Shown: positions 55,931-63,303, counted from the first letter of the stretch. The stretch is DNA of 64,000 bases from Xanthomonas arboricola (GCF_002940665.1 NZ_MIGY01000004.1:186001-250000); one strand, 5' to 3'. Numbers and translations: made by a program. The notes: a model not told the origin generated them from the letters alone.

Positions 55931-56356
55931 TTACCTGCCATGCGACCGCCTGGATAGCGCCTCCAGCGCCTGTAGGTCACGCGTGGTCTCCAGTGGTGCG
56001 GTCCTTGAGCAACTGCCAAGCATAAGAGGCTGGGAACCGCTCGCGTATACCAACAGATCGGAGCCCAAGAGTGGAACGAAACCATCACTGACAAAATTGA
56101 TTGAATCTTCCGCTGTTGCCTGGACACGGTCTCCTGGCTTCAGCTGACCTTTCCAGACCTTCAGCACGCGAAGCTCGACGAGCCGCACAGCATCACGACC
56201 AAAACCGGGGGCCGCATAGCTCCTCTCAACATGCGCAGAGAACACGTGCTGAGCAGAGGAGTAGGCCTGCGCCGTGGATTGCTGCCCACCGCATGAGATG
56301 GCCACGGCAGGCGCAGCGACGGCGAGGCAAGCAATGAGAACGGCGACTTTCAGCAT
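55931..56356 (-). CDS. cassette-borne secreted protein, unknown
   Basis: About 141 residues: signal peptide LKVAVLIACLAVAAPAVAISC, then a beta-rich domain (AQHVFSAHVERSYAAPG, VELRVLKVWKGQLKPGDRVQATAED, LLVYASGSQPLMLGSCSRTAPL) reminiscent of TIMP/netrin-like folds seen in small periplasmic proteins: Cys near the mature N-terminus, then VxKxWKG. That resemblance is a guess from pattern. ATG at MLKVAV preceded by GGTGG. The junction to the next gene is short and lacks the CTGACAA core. Confidence 0.6.
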   Translation of the reverse strand: MLKVAVLIACLAVAAPAVAISCGGQQSTAQAYSSAQHVFSAHVERSYAAPGFGRDAVRLVELRVLKVWKGQLKPGDRVQATAEDSINFVSDGFVPLLGSDLLVYASGSQPLMLGSCSRTAPLETTRDLQALEALSRRSHGR

Positions 56357-56398
56357 GCTGCCCACCAGGTGAATAGATCTGTGCCACGCCTGGATAGT

Positions 56399-56824
56399 TT
56401 AGCGCTCAACAAGCGTGAACTCATCGCCGACCGTGGCAAATGGCTGGCCCAGCTGGAGCGCCCCACGCGCATCACGCGAGTGCGGTACGAAGACTTCGAC
56501 TGTCTCGCCCGATACGTGCGCCAATCGCGTACAGATTGCATCCGTCATGTCCTCTTGTCCGGGTGGCATCACAGACATCTCCATGCAGATGCAGGCGGCC
56601 CGGATGGCGCCAATGCGGGCAGATTGCGAGAAGGACGCTTGAAGTAGCTTAACCATCTCCGCCGATATGGAACGTTCAACCCCAAGGTCACCAGCCACCT
56701 GAGCAATCGTCCCATCTGGACGCATCAAGACACCGAATGGGATGAACTCGCCATGTGCCATCAGCATGTACTCGGCAAATCCACGCGCCTCGTTACAGAG
56801 GGCATTCAGATCTTCCGAAGCCAC
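56399..56824 (-). CDS. cassette-borne cytoplasmic protein, unknown
   Basis: About 141 residues. LNALCNEARGFAEYMLMAHGEFIPFGVLMRPDG near the N-terminus is a recurring pattern in small bacterial proteins of unknown function; the rest is helix then VSGETVEVFVPHSRDARG. I chose a GTG with AGGA seven bases upstream; an ATG at 56920, directly after candidate site A, would add 32 residues of low coding character. Ends in TAA without the CTGACAA motif. Confidence 0.6.
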   Translation of the reverse strand: MASEDLNALCNEARGFAEYMLMAHGEFIPFGVLMRPDGTIAQVAGDLGVERSISAEMVKLLQASFSQSARIGAIRAACICMEMSVMPPGQEDMTDAICTRLAHVSGETVEVFVPHSRDARGALQLGQPFATVGDEFTLVER

Positions 56825-56920
56825 ACTACCGTCCTGATCCTGCCTGGCACGGGAATGCGACAACACGAACGCCTGGCGATGCTCTGGTCGCCGTCGACTG
56901 CTATCGGTGATCGAATCCAT

Positions 56921-56984
56921 CGCCTGACAGCTTTCATGCGCCACGTCGACAGCCACACAGCGGCCCTGGATGAAGAATTGTCAG
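56921..56984 (-). repeat. candidate attC-like site A
   Basis: Outer arms CTGACA (56924-56929) and TGTCAG (56979-56984), then three- and four-base spacers, then inner arms TTCAT (56933-56937) and ATGAA (56970-56974): the two-box architecture of attC, total 64 bases. On the coding strand it starts at the stop codon of the DUF4262 gene, CTGACAATTC. Confidence 0.5.
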
Positions 56985-57457
56985 TTGCCACTCGCGGCCT
57001 GGCCGAGTACCGGCTGGGCTGCACGGAACTCCGCACTGGACCGAGGGTGCCAGGGAAACAGACCGGACTTGGACGGCCAAACAATCTGGTAAAGCGGAAA
57101 GTCGTCTCCCTGATAGTACCAGCGGGCAAAGCCTACATGCTCGTAGTACTCCGACAATGGCACTTCGGCAGAACAGCAGGAATAGTGGTCAATTAGAGCA
57201 TCTGTTGGTTGTGATAGATCGAGCGGTGTTCCGGCTTGCGCCGCATCCGCAACGATCGAGAGGATCTGGTGCGATACCCTTGAGGACAAGCCGAAGATGA
57301 TCAATTCCGGGTGCCCAAACGTCTGGTACAGGCCAACGGTGAAGGAATACCCGACCTGCTCGCCCTGCTCCATGATGTGGATGCAATGCCATCCATATTC
57401 GGCAACGTCATCAAGTAGCTGCCGCTCACTTTCGTCTACACCAATGCTGCGAACCAT
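56981..57457 (-). CDS. DUF4262 protein
   Basis: 158 residues. GWHCIHIMEQGEQVGYSFTVGLYQTFGHPELIIFGL is the DUF4262 signature; the C-terminal YYEHVGFARWYYQGDDFPLYQIVWPSKSGLFPW completes the domain. Function unknown; the family turns up in accessory DNA and beside polymorphic-toxin genes. First of the cassette-like genes. Upstream of its ATG is a lone core-like GCGCCTGACTG. Its stop (AAC TGA CAATTC) begins candidate site A. Confidence 0.8.
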   Translation of the reverse strand: MVRSIGVDESERQLLDDVAEYGWHCIHIMEQGEQVGYSFTVGLYQTFGHPELIIFGLSSRVSHQILSIVADAAQAGTPLDLSQPTDALIDHYSCCSAEVPLSEYYEHVGFARWYYQGDDFPLYQIVWPSKSGLFPWHPRSSAEFRAAQPVLGQAASGN

Positions 57458-57707
57458 GCTTTGCGCCTGACTGCGACCCGCCCGCCCAAGTGCGGTACGG
57501 CAATATCCTCGCCGAGCGGCTAAGTAAGGTCAATCTGGATTCGCCTGCACAGCCCGCCGGATCCACAGGGGAACGACGCACGCTCGCTGGTGCAGCGTGG
57601 CGTGGCACCGCGACTGGCGCCAGGCCTGGTCTCTTAAGCAGATTCTGGTTACCCGCCTTTCGGAATCCGCTACGCTCAAACCCCAACACGTGGACACGAG
57701 ACAAGCA

Positions 57708-58439
57708 ATGAAGCTGACAGCTGCGCAAATCCTTTCAACGCCTGGCCAAATCGAAAAGAACATCGGTAAGCACCTTGATGTCATTCGCCTGGCGGCAGGC
57801 AAGGGTGCGGATGTGCTGGTCTTTCCCGAGCTTTCCCTCACTGGTTACGAACCCGGATTGGCGCAGGCGCTGGCGGTGCAGCCGGCTGATCAGCGCTTTG
57901 ATCCGTTTCAGGTGGCAAGTGACCGGTACGGCATGCTTATCGCCGTTGGCGCGCCCACGAAAGGGGCAAAAGGCACCGAAATCAGCATGCTCTGCTTCCA
58001 GCCGGGGCTGGAGCGCACAAGCTACTCCAAACAGCAGTTACACCCCGACGAGTTCCCGTTCTTCACCGCCGGTATCGAGCAGCTTGTGCTCAGACACGCA
58101 GATCAGCTGCTGGCGCCTGCCATTTGCTATGAGTCACTGCAGGCAAGCCATGCGGAACAAGCTGCAGCGTCAGGTGCTGGCGTGTACCTGGCAAGCGTGG
58201 CCAAGTCGGAGAGAGGCGTGGCATCGGCCTACAGCCATTATCCGACGATTGCAAAAACGCATTCCATGACTGTCTTGATGGCGAATTGTGTAGGCCCCGC
58301 CGACACCTTCATAGGAGCGGGCCGGTCTGCCATCTGGAGCAGTGACGGTGACCTGGTTTGTAGCGCTGATGCCTTCCAGGAGGCATTGGTGGCGTACGAC
58401 ACAAGGAATGGAGAAGCGAGCGTCTTCAGATTGCCTTGA
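57708..58439 (+). CDS. nitrilase-superfamily carbon-nitrogen hydrolase
   Basis: About 243 residues with the full Glu-Lys-Cys catalytic set: Glu in VLVFPELSLTGYEPG, Lys in SYSKQQLHPDEFPFF, Cys in APAICYESLQASHAEQ. These amidases cleave non-peptide C-N bonds; substrate unknown. Start at MKLTAAQILSTPG. Base use is less GC-rich than in the 0-49 kb part. Divergent from the cassette array and therefore probably outside it. Confidence 0.85.
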   Translation: MKLTAAQILSTPGQIEKNIGKHLDVIRLAAGKGADVLVFPELSLTGYEPGLAQALAVQPADQRFDPFQVASDRYGMLIAVGAPTKGAKGTEISMLCFQPGLERTSYSKQQLHPDEFPFFTAGIEQLVLRHADQLLAPAICYESLQASHAEQAAASGAGVYLASVAKSERGVASAYSHYPTIAKTHSMTVLMANCVGPADTFIGAGRSAIWSSDGDLVCSADAFQEALVAYDTRNGEASVFRLP

Positions 58440-58558
58440 GGTCACACTGTTGCTCATCCATCGCTCTCTTGCTTTTTACTGGCCCGGTCAATGTCGTGCA
58501 GATTAGAGACCTCAGCACACTGAAATGAAGCGGCGTGAGCCAACTCTCACGGCAAGCT

Positions 58559-58607
58559 GCGTTGATAGAAGATTGTCAATGGACATCTATCAAAGTCAGA
58601 GTTAGGC
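58559..58607. repeat. GCGTTGATAGAAGAT...GTCAGAGTT element, copy 1
   Basis: Contains a perfect 8-bp hairpin, TTGATAGA (58562-58569) with TCTATCAA (58586-58593), and an inner TGTC/GACA pair. The first 15 bases and the trailing GTCAGAGTT recur at about 63.1 kb. It sits just past the stop of the small membrane protein, so it may also terminate that gene. Confidence 0.6.
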
Positions 58608-58612
58608 AAAGC

Positions 58613-58837
58613 CTATCTGCCATCAGGCTGCTTGACCGTAAGAAAGCCAAGCGTACACAGGATGACACCCATCACGGCAAGGCCAATGACAACCAACTGC
58701 CGGATCTCATCGCTGGGCGAAGGAGCCTTGATTAGGCCCCTCAAGAAAACCAATGCGGCCACCGCCAATAATATGAGTCCGATTTTGCTATAAGGATTGA
58801 TCAGGCCCCCAAGAGAAGGGCGCATCTTCTTATTCAT
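58613..58837 (-). CDS. small two-helix membrane protein, unknown
   Basis: 74 residues with two hydrophobic helices (IGLILLAVAALVFLRGLI and LVVIGLAVMGVILCTLGFLTV) and a basic N-terminus (MNKKMRPSLGG). Lysine and isoleucine codons reflect lower GC than the surrounding genome. No family recognised. Its stop is followed by GCCTAACTCTGAC and a hairpin. Confidence 0.6.
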   Translation of the reverse strand: MNKKMRPSLGGLINPYSKIGLILLAVAALVFLRGLIKAPSPSDEIRQLVVIGLAVMGVILCTLGFLTVKQPDGR

Positions 58838-59011
58838 CCATGAAGTCCTTTGTAATCCGCAGTGAGCGATTAGACTACTACTGTACGATATTCCCGCACT
58901 CTGGGCTCTTGGTCAATCATTCAACGGTATCGAGTCCAGCATAAAAATCGCAACCACGTTTGTATTGCGGCGGCACCATGAAGGGATGAGAGGTCAAGTC
59001 GACTCACTAGA

Positions 59012-59025
59012 TTAACCTGACCCCG
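59012..59025. repeat. TTAACCTGACCCCG motif, copy 1
   Basis: Fourteen bases identical to those at 62580-62593, where they mark the breakpoint of the truncated symE copy. The CTGACCCC/GGGGTCAG core is characteristic of dispersed REP-like sequences in gammaproteobacteria. The surrounding ~295 bases hold no gene I can support. Confidence 0.55.
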
Positions 59026-59132
59026 CTTCTTGTGGTCTCATCGCCTTGTGTAGGGTACAGCCCAGCTCACCTGCGGCGCGCTACGCCAGAGCTAGACGGT
59101 GGCTGCTGCATATACGCGGCGCACTTCTTTTC

Positions 59133-59492
59133 TTACAGAGAATCTGTCTGTAGAAGAGCATGAAGATCTTCGGGTCCGGGCGCTATGAGTGACGTTGAAC
59201 CGTTGCATGTGGCTGTGAGCCTGAACTTGGACTTGGTCGATTGATCCTCGATAGCGCGAACACCGTCGATAACGCACAAGACGCCGAACAGCGTTGCATC
59301 GGCCGCCATTTGCAATGCGGCGACAACGTTGGCTTTGTCGGCAGGAGCGAGACCGCGATACCAGACGGACAAGCTAACCAAGGGTTGTTCGGGCCTACGG
59401 CCCGGCGGGGCGTTAAGAAGTTCCACGCAGTCGTGAACGGCTGCGTCCGCGCATTGGGTCTTCAGCCCGCTAACAAAGTCATCTGGAGTCAT
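59133..59492 (-). CDS. cytoplasmic protein of unknown function
   Basis: 119 residues; AGGA six bases before the ATG. N-terminal MTPDDFVSGLKTQCADAAVHDCVELL is helical, WYRGLAPADKANVVAALQMAADATLFGVLCVIDGVRAIED follows, then a short beta tail. The organisation (two helices, WYxxL, then a hydrophobic helix) is seen in small immunity-like proteins, but I cannot name a family. Confidence 0.6.
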   Translation of the reverse strand: MTPDDFVSGLKTQCADAAVHDCVELLNAPPGRRPEQPLVSLSVWYRGLAPADKANVVAALQMAADATLFGVLCVIDGVRAIEDQSTKSKFRLTATCNGSTSLIAPGPEDLHALLQTDSL

Positions 59493-59677
59493 GTTTGGTC
59501 CTGGCTTTTGAAGAGTTCGCTAGCTTCCACCTTCAGACGATCGCGGTGTAGGCGTTTGAATACGGCGGAAAGCGAGCACAGCCATTTATAGCGTATGTGA
59601 GAGCCAACTCGATAGGACGCGGGAACAAGCCTTGCATGTTCTGTTGCGCACCCTACGTGCGACATTAGGACGAACCC

Positions 59678-59965
59678 ATGCGACTACAGTTCTGCTTGCT
59701 TGCGTTAGCGATGGCATTTGCGCCACACGCACTTGCCAAAGGACCTTCTACAGCGTTGTCTGATGCCAACATCAGGACGCTGCTGATTCAACAATCGATC
59801 AATGCATATCCCGGCAACTGTCCCTGCCCGTACAACGCGGCACGCGATGGCAGCAGCTGCGGCGGTAGAAGCGCATATAGCCGTGGTGGTGGCTACGCCC
59901 CGTTGTGCTACCCAAAGGACGTGACCAAGGCAATGATTGCCGACTACCGAGCTGGAGCGCAGTGA
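59678..59965 (+). CDS. small secreted Cys-rich protein, NCPCPY family
   Basis: 95 residues: signal peptide LQFCLLALAMAFAPHALA, then SDANIRTLLIQQSINAYPGNCPCPYNAARDGSSCGGRSAYSRGGGYAPLCY in part. The YPGNCPCPYNxxRxGxxCGxRSAxSRxGG pattern is shared by small exported proteins in many bacteria; no activity is known to me. Four Cys probably form disulfides. No strong ribosome site. Confidence 0.75.
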   Translation: MRLQFCLLALAMAFAPHALAKGPSTALSDANIRTLLIQQSINAYPGNCPCPYNAARDGSSCGGRSAYSRGGGYAPLCYPKDVTKAMIADYRAGAQ

Positions 59966-60069
59966 AGCCGATAGCCCAAGCTGGCCACACCATTCGGACC
60001 AAACGGCTCTCACGTCGCTTGTCTTCCGCGGCCCTGCATAAACCATCAAGTCGTTACGAGGAAACATCC

Positions 60070-60375
60070 ATGAAAAAGGCAAAGATCGTTTTGGCGATCG
60101 TGGTAGCACTCGCCTCCGCTTCAGTGTGCGCGCAGACCCGTGTCAATGGTTACTACCGCGCTGACGGCACTTATGTGCAACCTCACTATCGCAGTGCGGC
60201 CAACAGCACAACGCTCGACAATTATTCGACACGTGGGAACGTGAATCCGTACACCGGAAAAATTGGAACTGTCGATCCGTATAAAGAACAGAACACCTAT
60301 CGCCAGCCAGCACCACAGCCAACCTACGGACCATCGAGGGCTGACGCCGTCGATCCTTATGGATCCGGTTACTGA
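60070..60375 (+). CDS. small secreted Tyr/Pro-rich protein, unknown
   Basis: 101 residues. Signal peptide AKIVLAIVVALASASVCA, then a low-complexity mature part of tyrosine-glycine repeats: VNGYYRADGTYVQPHYRS, STRGNVNPYTGKIGTVDPY, ADAVDPYGSGY. This composition is known from proteins found beside the NCPCPY type. AGGA precedes the ATG by eight bases, and an intrinsic terminator follows ten bases after the stop. Likely co-transcribed with the gene before it. Confidence 0.75.
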   Translation: MKKAKIVLAIVVALASASVCAQTRVNGYYRADGTYVQPHYRSAANSTTLDNYSTRGNVNPYTGKIGTVDPYKEQNTYRQPAPQPTYGPSRADAVDPYGSGY

Positions 60376-60384
60376 TGCATCAAA

Positions 60385-60406
60385 CCCTGCCTCGGCAGGG
60401 TTTTTT
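60385..60406 (+). terminator. intrinsic terminator
   Basis: CCCTGC, loop CTCG, GCAGGG, then six T. A textbook Rho-independent terminator ending the small secreted-protein transcript. Confidence 0.9.
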
Positions 60407-60510
60407 ATCTGCATCGATGTTTGCTGGTCGTAGCGCACCGGCATGCGTGTACAACACAGCGAGGATGCATCCTGATGTTCTCATCCGGTAGACAACGCAG
60501 CCCAGGCGCA

Positions 60511-61011
60511 TCACTGCACAGCGGCCCGGCACGCAGCCAGTGCGCGGCTGATGTGCTTTTCCACCATCTTGATCGAGATGCCCATGGCTGCGGCCACTTG
60601 CGGGTAGGTGAGGCCGTCGATGCGGTTGAGGATGAAGGCCTGGCGGCATCTAGGCGGTAGTGCGGGCAGCGTGTGGATGTGCAGGTACTGCAGGATGCGG
60701 CGGGTGTCGGCGATCTGGTCGACGTGGGCGCCGTCTGCGGCCAGTGGTGCGATCAGGTCCAGTGCGACGTGGGCGTTGGCATGGCGGCGGTGGCGCGTGC
60801 GCCAATGCTCCAGCACCACGTTGTGCGCGATGCGGTACATCAGCAGTGCGTAGTCGCCGATGTCAGGCGCGTCGCGGTAGGCCAGCAGGCGGAGCAGCGT
60901 TTCCTGGGTGAGGTCGTGGGCGGTGTCGGGGTCACGCAGGCGCCGGCGCATGTAGGCGAGCAGGTCGGCATGCAATAGGCCAATGGCCTGGTCGAAACGC
61001 GCCCTGCCCAC
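60511..61011 (-). CDS. ECF-type RNA polymerase sigma factor
   Basis: About 166 residues, the size of FecI-like factors. Region 2 is LHADLLAYMRRRLRDPDTAHDLTQETLLRLLAYR and IAHNVVLEHWRTRHRR; region 4 is LPALPPRCRQAFILNRIDGLTYPQVAAAMGISIKMVEKHISRAL. I chose the GTG because GAGGAG lies six bases before it; an ATG 20 codons earlier lacks a ribosome site. FecI-like factors normally sit beside a FecR anti-sigma gene and a TonB receptor; neither is here, so its control and targets are unknown. Confidence 0.87.
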   Translation of the reverse strand: MGRARFDQAIGLLHADLLAYMRRRLRDPDTAHDLTQETLLRLLAYRDAPDIGDYALLMYRIAHNVVLEHWRTRHRRHANAHVALDLIAPLAADGAHVDQIADTRRILQYLHIHTLPALPPRCRQAFILNRIDGLTYPQVAAAMGISIKMVEKHISRALAACRAAVQ

Positions 61012-61302
61012 TGCCGGCTCCTCACGTACGCGCCAACGCGTCGTGTGGCGTATGCGGGTGTAGTCGCCCATAGATGCGGCGCGCGGATGTGCGACGTACG
61101 GCGTGCGTGTAGTGGCGGTGGTGCCTGCGGCGCTGCGTCGATGCCAGGCGGTGCAGGTGTTGGTCGCGCGTTCGACCGGCAGCGGCACCCATTTGCTGCC
61201 GAAGCGCGGGTATCTGCCGGAGGTGCCGGCCAGGGTGTCATTCACCATGCGAGTTCTCCAACTGCGGGGTGCACGCGCGGAGCGCGGGGTGCGGCGGGTT
61301 GG

Positions 61303-61656
61303 TTACTCTGCAGGTGCGACGGTGACGACCAGCTCGCCATTGCGCATGCGGATGTTAAGTTTGCTGCCGATGGTGAAGCCGAGTTGTTCCAGCCAGCGGC
61401 CGCGCAGGCGCAGCGTGGGGATGCGTTGGTGGCTGTCGGGGTAGTAGCCGTAGCCGACGGTGCAGTGTTGCGGGGCACGCGGGTGGCCTGGGCGGCGCGG
61501 CTTGGTGGGATCGGGGCGGGGCTCGGGGATGGGGGTGCGCTCGAGGTAGGGCCGCGGCGGGATCGAGGGGTCGAGCGAGTGCCAGCCGATCTCGGTGGGC
61601 GGAGGCACCGTGGCGCGCTTGCGCGCTGGCTTGGGACTGGACGTGGGTCGACGCAT
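61303..61656 (-). CDS. SymE-family toxin-like protein
   Basis: 117 residues. Basic, proline-rich N-terminus (SSPKPARKRATVPPPTE, IPEPRPDPTKPRRPGHP), then the SymE/AbrB-like fold: IPTLRLRGRWLEQLGFTIGSKLNIRMRNGELVVTVAPAE. SymE of E. coli is an SOS-induced nucleoid-condensing or RNA-cleaving toxin restrained by the antisense RNA SymR. AGGAGGG is eight bases from the ATG. The long conserved leader upstream, with its own terminator, suggests control before translation. A truncated paralogue lies 0.9 kb away. Confidence 0.75.
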   Translation of the reverse strand: MRRPTSSPKPARKRATVPPPTEIGWHSLDPSIPPRPYLERTPIPEPRPDPTKPRRPGHPRAPQHCTVGYGYYPDSHQRIPTLRLRGRWLEQLGFTIGSKLNIRMRNGELVVTVAPAE

Positions 61657-61885
61657 GGCAAAGCCCTCCTGGACGAACAGGCCCCGCCGCCGGGTGGCGA
61701 CGGGATGTCGGGAGGTTAGAAACCGCACAGAGCCGGCGGGCGTATTTCCCCGAAGGGTGTTGTATTAGCCGCCCTCCCGACGCAGGCATCGCGTCGGTTG
61801 CACCCGCAAGATGCTGCAGGCACAAAAAACCCACCGGTTTGACGGAGGTGGGTACCGCTCTGTGAGGAGTTTCTACGCTCCTTGT
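61657..61885 (-). promoter_or_regulatory. conserved structured leader of symE (copy A)
   Basis: About 229 bases that are roughly 85-90% identical to the leader of the truncated copy. In transcript order: AGGAGCGTAGAAACTCCT hairpin, an intrinsic terminator, a GC-rich hairpin region including GGAGGGCGGCTAATACAACA, and finally the ribosome site. A start-to-gene order with a terminator in the middle is the layout of an attenuator. No known riboswitch class is recognised. Confidence 0.6.
61824..61853 (-). terminator. terminator within the symE leader (copy A)
   Basis: On the minus strand ACCCACC, an 11-base loop region, GGTGGGT, then six T. It lies about 170 bases ahead of the symE start codon. 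Confidence 0.75.
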
Positions 61886-62020
61886 GGTAGAGATTGCTGC
61901 GGGTTTGTTGGGTTGTCAACTGCTTTGAGCTAAAAAGTGACAGTGATTTTTTTGAGTGCGGCCACTACGAAGAACATGCAGATCGCACCTGTTCTTGCTC
62001 GCTTCGCGCCATGCAGCGGA

Positions 62021-62494
62021 CTACCGCTTGGACGAAGCATTGAGATTGTCCATGTCCGAGAAGATCAACCAGCGCTTGCCGGAATCCCGATGCAGCGTGA
62101 GAGTGAACTTTCCTATGTCGCCGGGCGCATCTCCGTAGCCGTACGCACCGATGATGTAGGCGACATTACCTTCGGCAGAAAACCCGAGTGAGCGCAAACG
62201 TAGCGGACCTCCGCTGCTACCTTCATAGGCCGCTTCAATAGCTGCCCTACCCCGGGCTGGAGGACGATCGCTCTGCAGCAAAAAGCCATCTTCCGCAAAT
62301 AATGCAGCAAGCGCGCTTGCGTCGCCCTTACGCCATGCGCGCTCATAGTCGCGGAGTACTCGATCAAATTCTTGGGGTAACACAACGCTGGCAACTGCTG
62401 TCTGCTTGGCTTTTTCTGTGATGTTCTGGCCATGCAATGGCCCCGTGGCAAGCACGAGACTTAAGACAAAAAAGGCAATGATCGATCGGCTCAT
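62021..62494 (-). CDS. secreted SnoaL/NTF2-like protein (DUF4440 type)
   Basis: 157 residues. Signal peptide IIAFFVLSLVLATGPLHG, then the NTF2-like cone: LRDYERAWRKGDASALAALFAEDGFLLQSDRPPARGRAAIEAAY and GKFTLTLHRDSGKRWLIFSDMDN. The family includes small isomerases, cyclases and lipoproteins; most secreted DUF4440 members have no known ligand. It lies between the two symE copies, in the opposite context from neither (same strand). Lower GC than the chromosomal genes. Confidence 0.8.
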   Translation of the reverse strand: MSRSIIAFFVLSLVLATGPLHGQNITEKAKQTAVASVVLPQEFDRVLRDYERAWRKGDASALAALFAEDGFLLQSDRPPARGRAAIEAAYEGSSGGPLRLRSLGFSAEGNVAYIIGAYGYGDAPGDIGKFTLTLHRDSGKRWLIFSDMDNLNASSKR

Positions 62495-62579
62495 ATGTCT
62501 TACTCCCTCTAGGGTCTCGTTGGTTGACGACAGAATTACTCTGCGCTTCGCATTGCGGCGATGAGACTTGCTTTTTAAG

Positions 62580-62593
62580 TTAACCTGACCCCG
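62580..62593. repeat. TTAACCTGACCCCG motif, copy 2 (symE breakpoint)
   Basis: Identical to the motif at 59012-59025. It begins right after the stop of the truncated symE frame; the sequence lost relative to the intact copy is replaced by this repeat. Confidence 0.6.
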
Positions 62594-62785
62594 TTATTTT
62601 AGGGCACGCGGGTGGCCTGGGCGGCGCGGCTTGCTGGGATCGGGGCGGGGCTCGGGGATGGCGGGGCGGTCGAGGTAGGGCCGCGGCTTGATCGTTGGGT
62701 CGAGCGAGCGCCAGACGACCTCGGTTGGCGGCGGCACCTTGGCGCGCTTGCGCGCTGGCTTGGGACTGGACGTGGATCGACGCAT
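62594..62785 (-). pseudogene. truncated symE copy
   Basis: The first ~61 codons match the intact symE closely (SSPKPARKRAKVPPPTE, RPDPSKPRRPGHPRA), then identity stops at CGTGCCC and two foreign codons lead to TAA. The whole SymE/AbrB-like fold is missing, so it cannot be a working toxin. Its leader, including the ribosome site and terminator, is intact, so it could still be transcribed. It may be a decoy for whatever regulates the leader; that is speculation. Confidence 0.75.
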
Positions 62786-63014
62786 GGCAAAGCCCTCCTT
62801 GACGAACAGGCCCCGCCGCCGGGTGGCGACGGGATGTCGGGAGGTTAGAAACCGAAGACAGACGGCGGGCGTATTTCCCCGAAGGGTGTTGTATTAGCCG
62901 CCCTCCCGAGGCAGGCAACGCGTCGGCTGCGCCAGCAGGAAGCTGCAGGCACAAAAACCCACCGGGATTTCGGGGGTGGGTACCGCTGTCTTAGGAGTTT
63001 CTACGCTCCTTGGC
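62786..63014 (-). promoter_or_regulatory. conserved structured leader of truncated symE (copy B)
   Basis: Second copy of the same ~229-base leader. Both hairpins are kept: AGGAGTTTCTACGCTCCT is identical on the plus strand, and the terminator stem is unchanged. The ~35 bases that loop between terminator and ribosome site carry most differences. The rest of the ~520-base gap to the next gene holds the repeat at 63073 and nothing else I recognise. Confidence 0.6.
62953..62981 (-). terminator. terminator within the symE leader (copy B)
   Basis: ACCCACC, loop region CCCGAAATCCC, GGTGGGT, then a run of five T. Loop bases differ from copy A while the stem is kept. Confidence 0.7.
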
Positions 63015-63072
63015 GAAAAGACTGCTACGCGCTGCGTGACATGTCAACTGGCTGATGCTGGCAATCTGAAAA

Positions 63073-63125
63073 GCGTTGATAGAAGATCCTTGCGTCAACG
63101 TTTGAAGCAGCAGGGTCAGAGTTGG
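63073..63125. repeat. GCGTTGATAGAAGAT...GTCAGAGTT element, copy 2
   Basis: Shares its first 15 bases and the trailing GTCAGAGTT with the copy at 58559-58607; the middle differs and the hairpin is not kept. GGGTCAG here matches the CTGACCC core of the TTAACCTGACCCCG motif in reverse. Confidence 0.55.
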
Positions 63126-63303
63126 ATTGAACCTAGAGAGATTGCTACTCCAAGCGTATCCCCACCCTCACGCAAATAGCTTTACGTTCCCTCGCTATCC
63201 ATCACTATCGCGCCACTCAGATTCGGGCGCGGTAGTACATGACACAGACGGCACGGGTGACAATTGACCAGCAGCGCGATGCCGCGTGAGTCGCAGGATC
63301 CCA

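Noticed and set aside
57458-57707. Search for an integrase gene or attI at the head of the cassette array
   Set aside because: Only a lone core-like GCGCCTGACTG was found; no tyrosine-recombinase frame is present here or elsewhere in the window.
58559-58607. The hairpin repeat as a further attC site
   Set aside because: It has GCCTAAC at one end, but the opposite end lacks a complementary core, and it resembles the copy at 63.1 kb more than the cassette sites.
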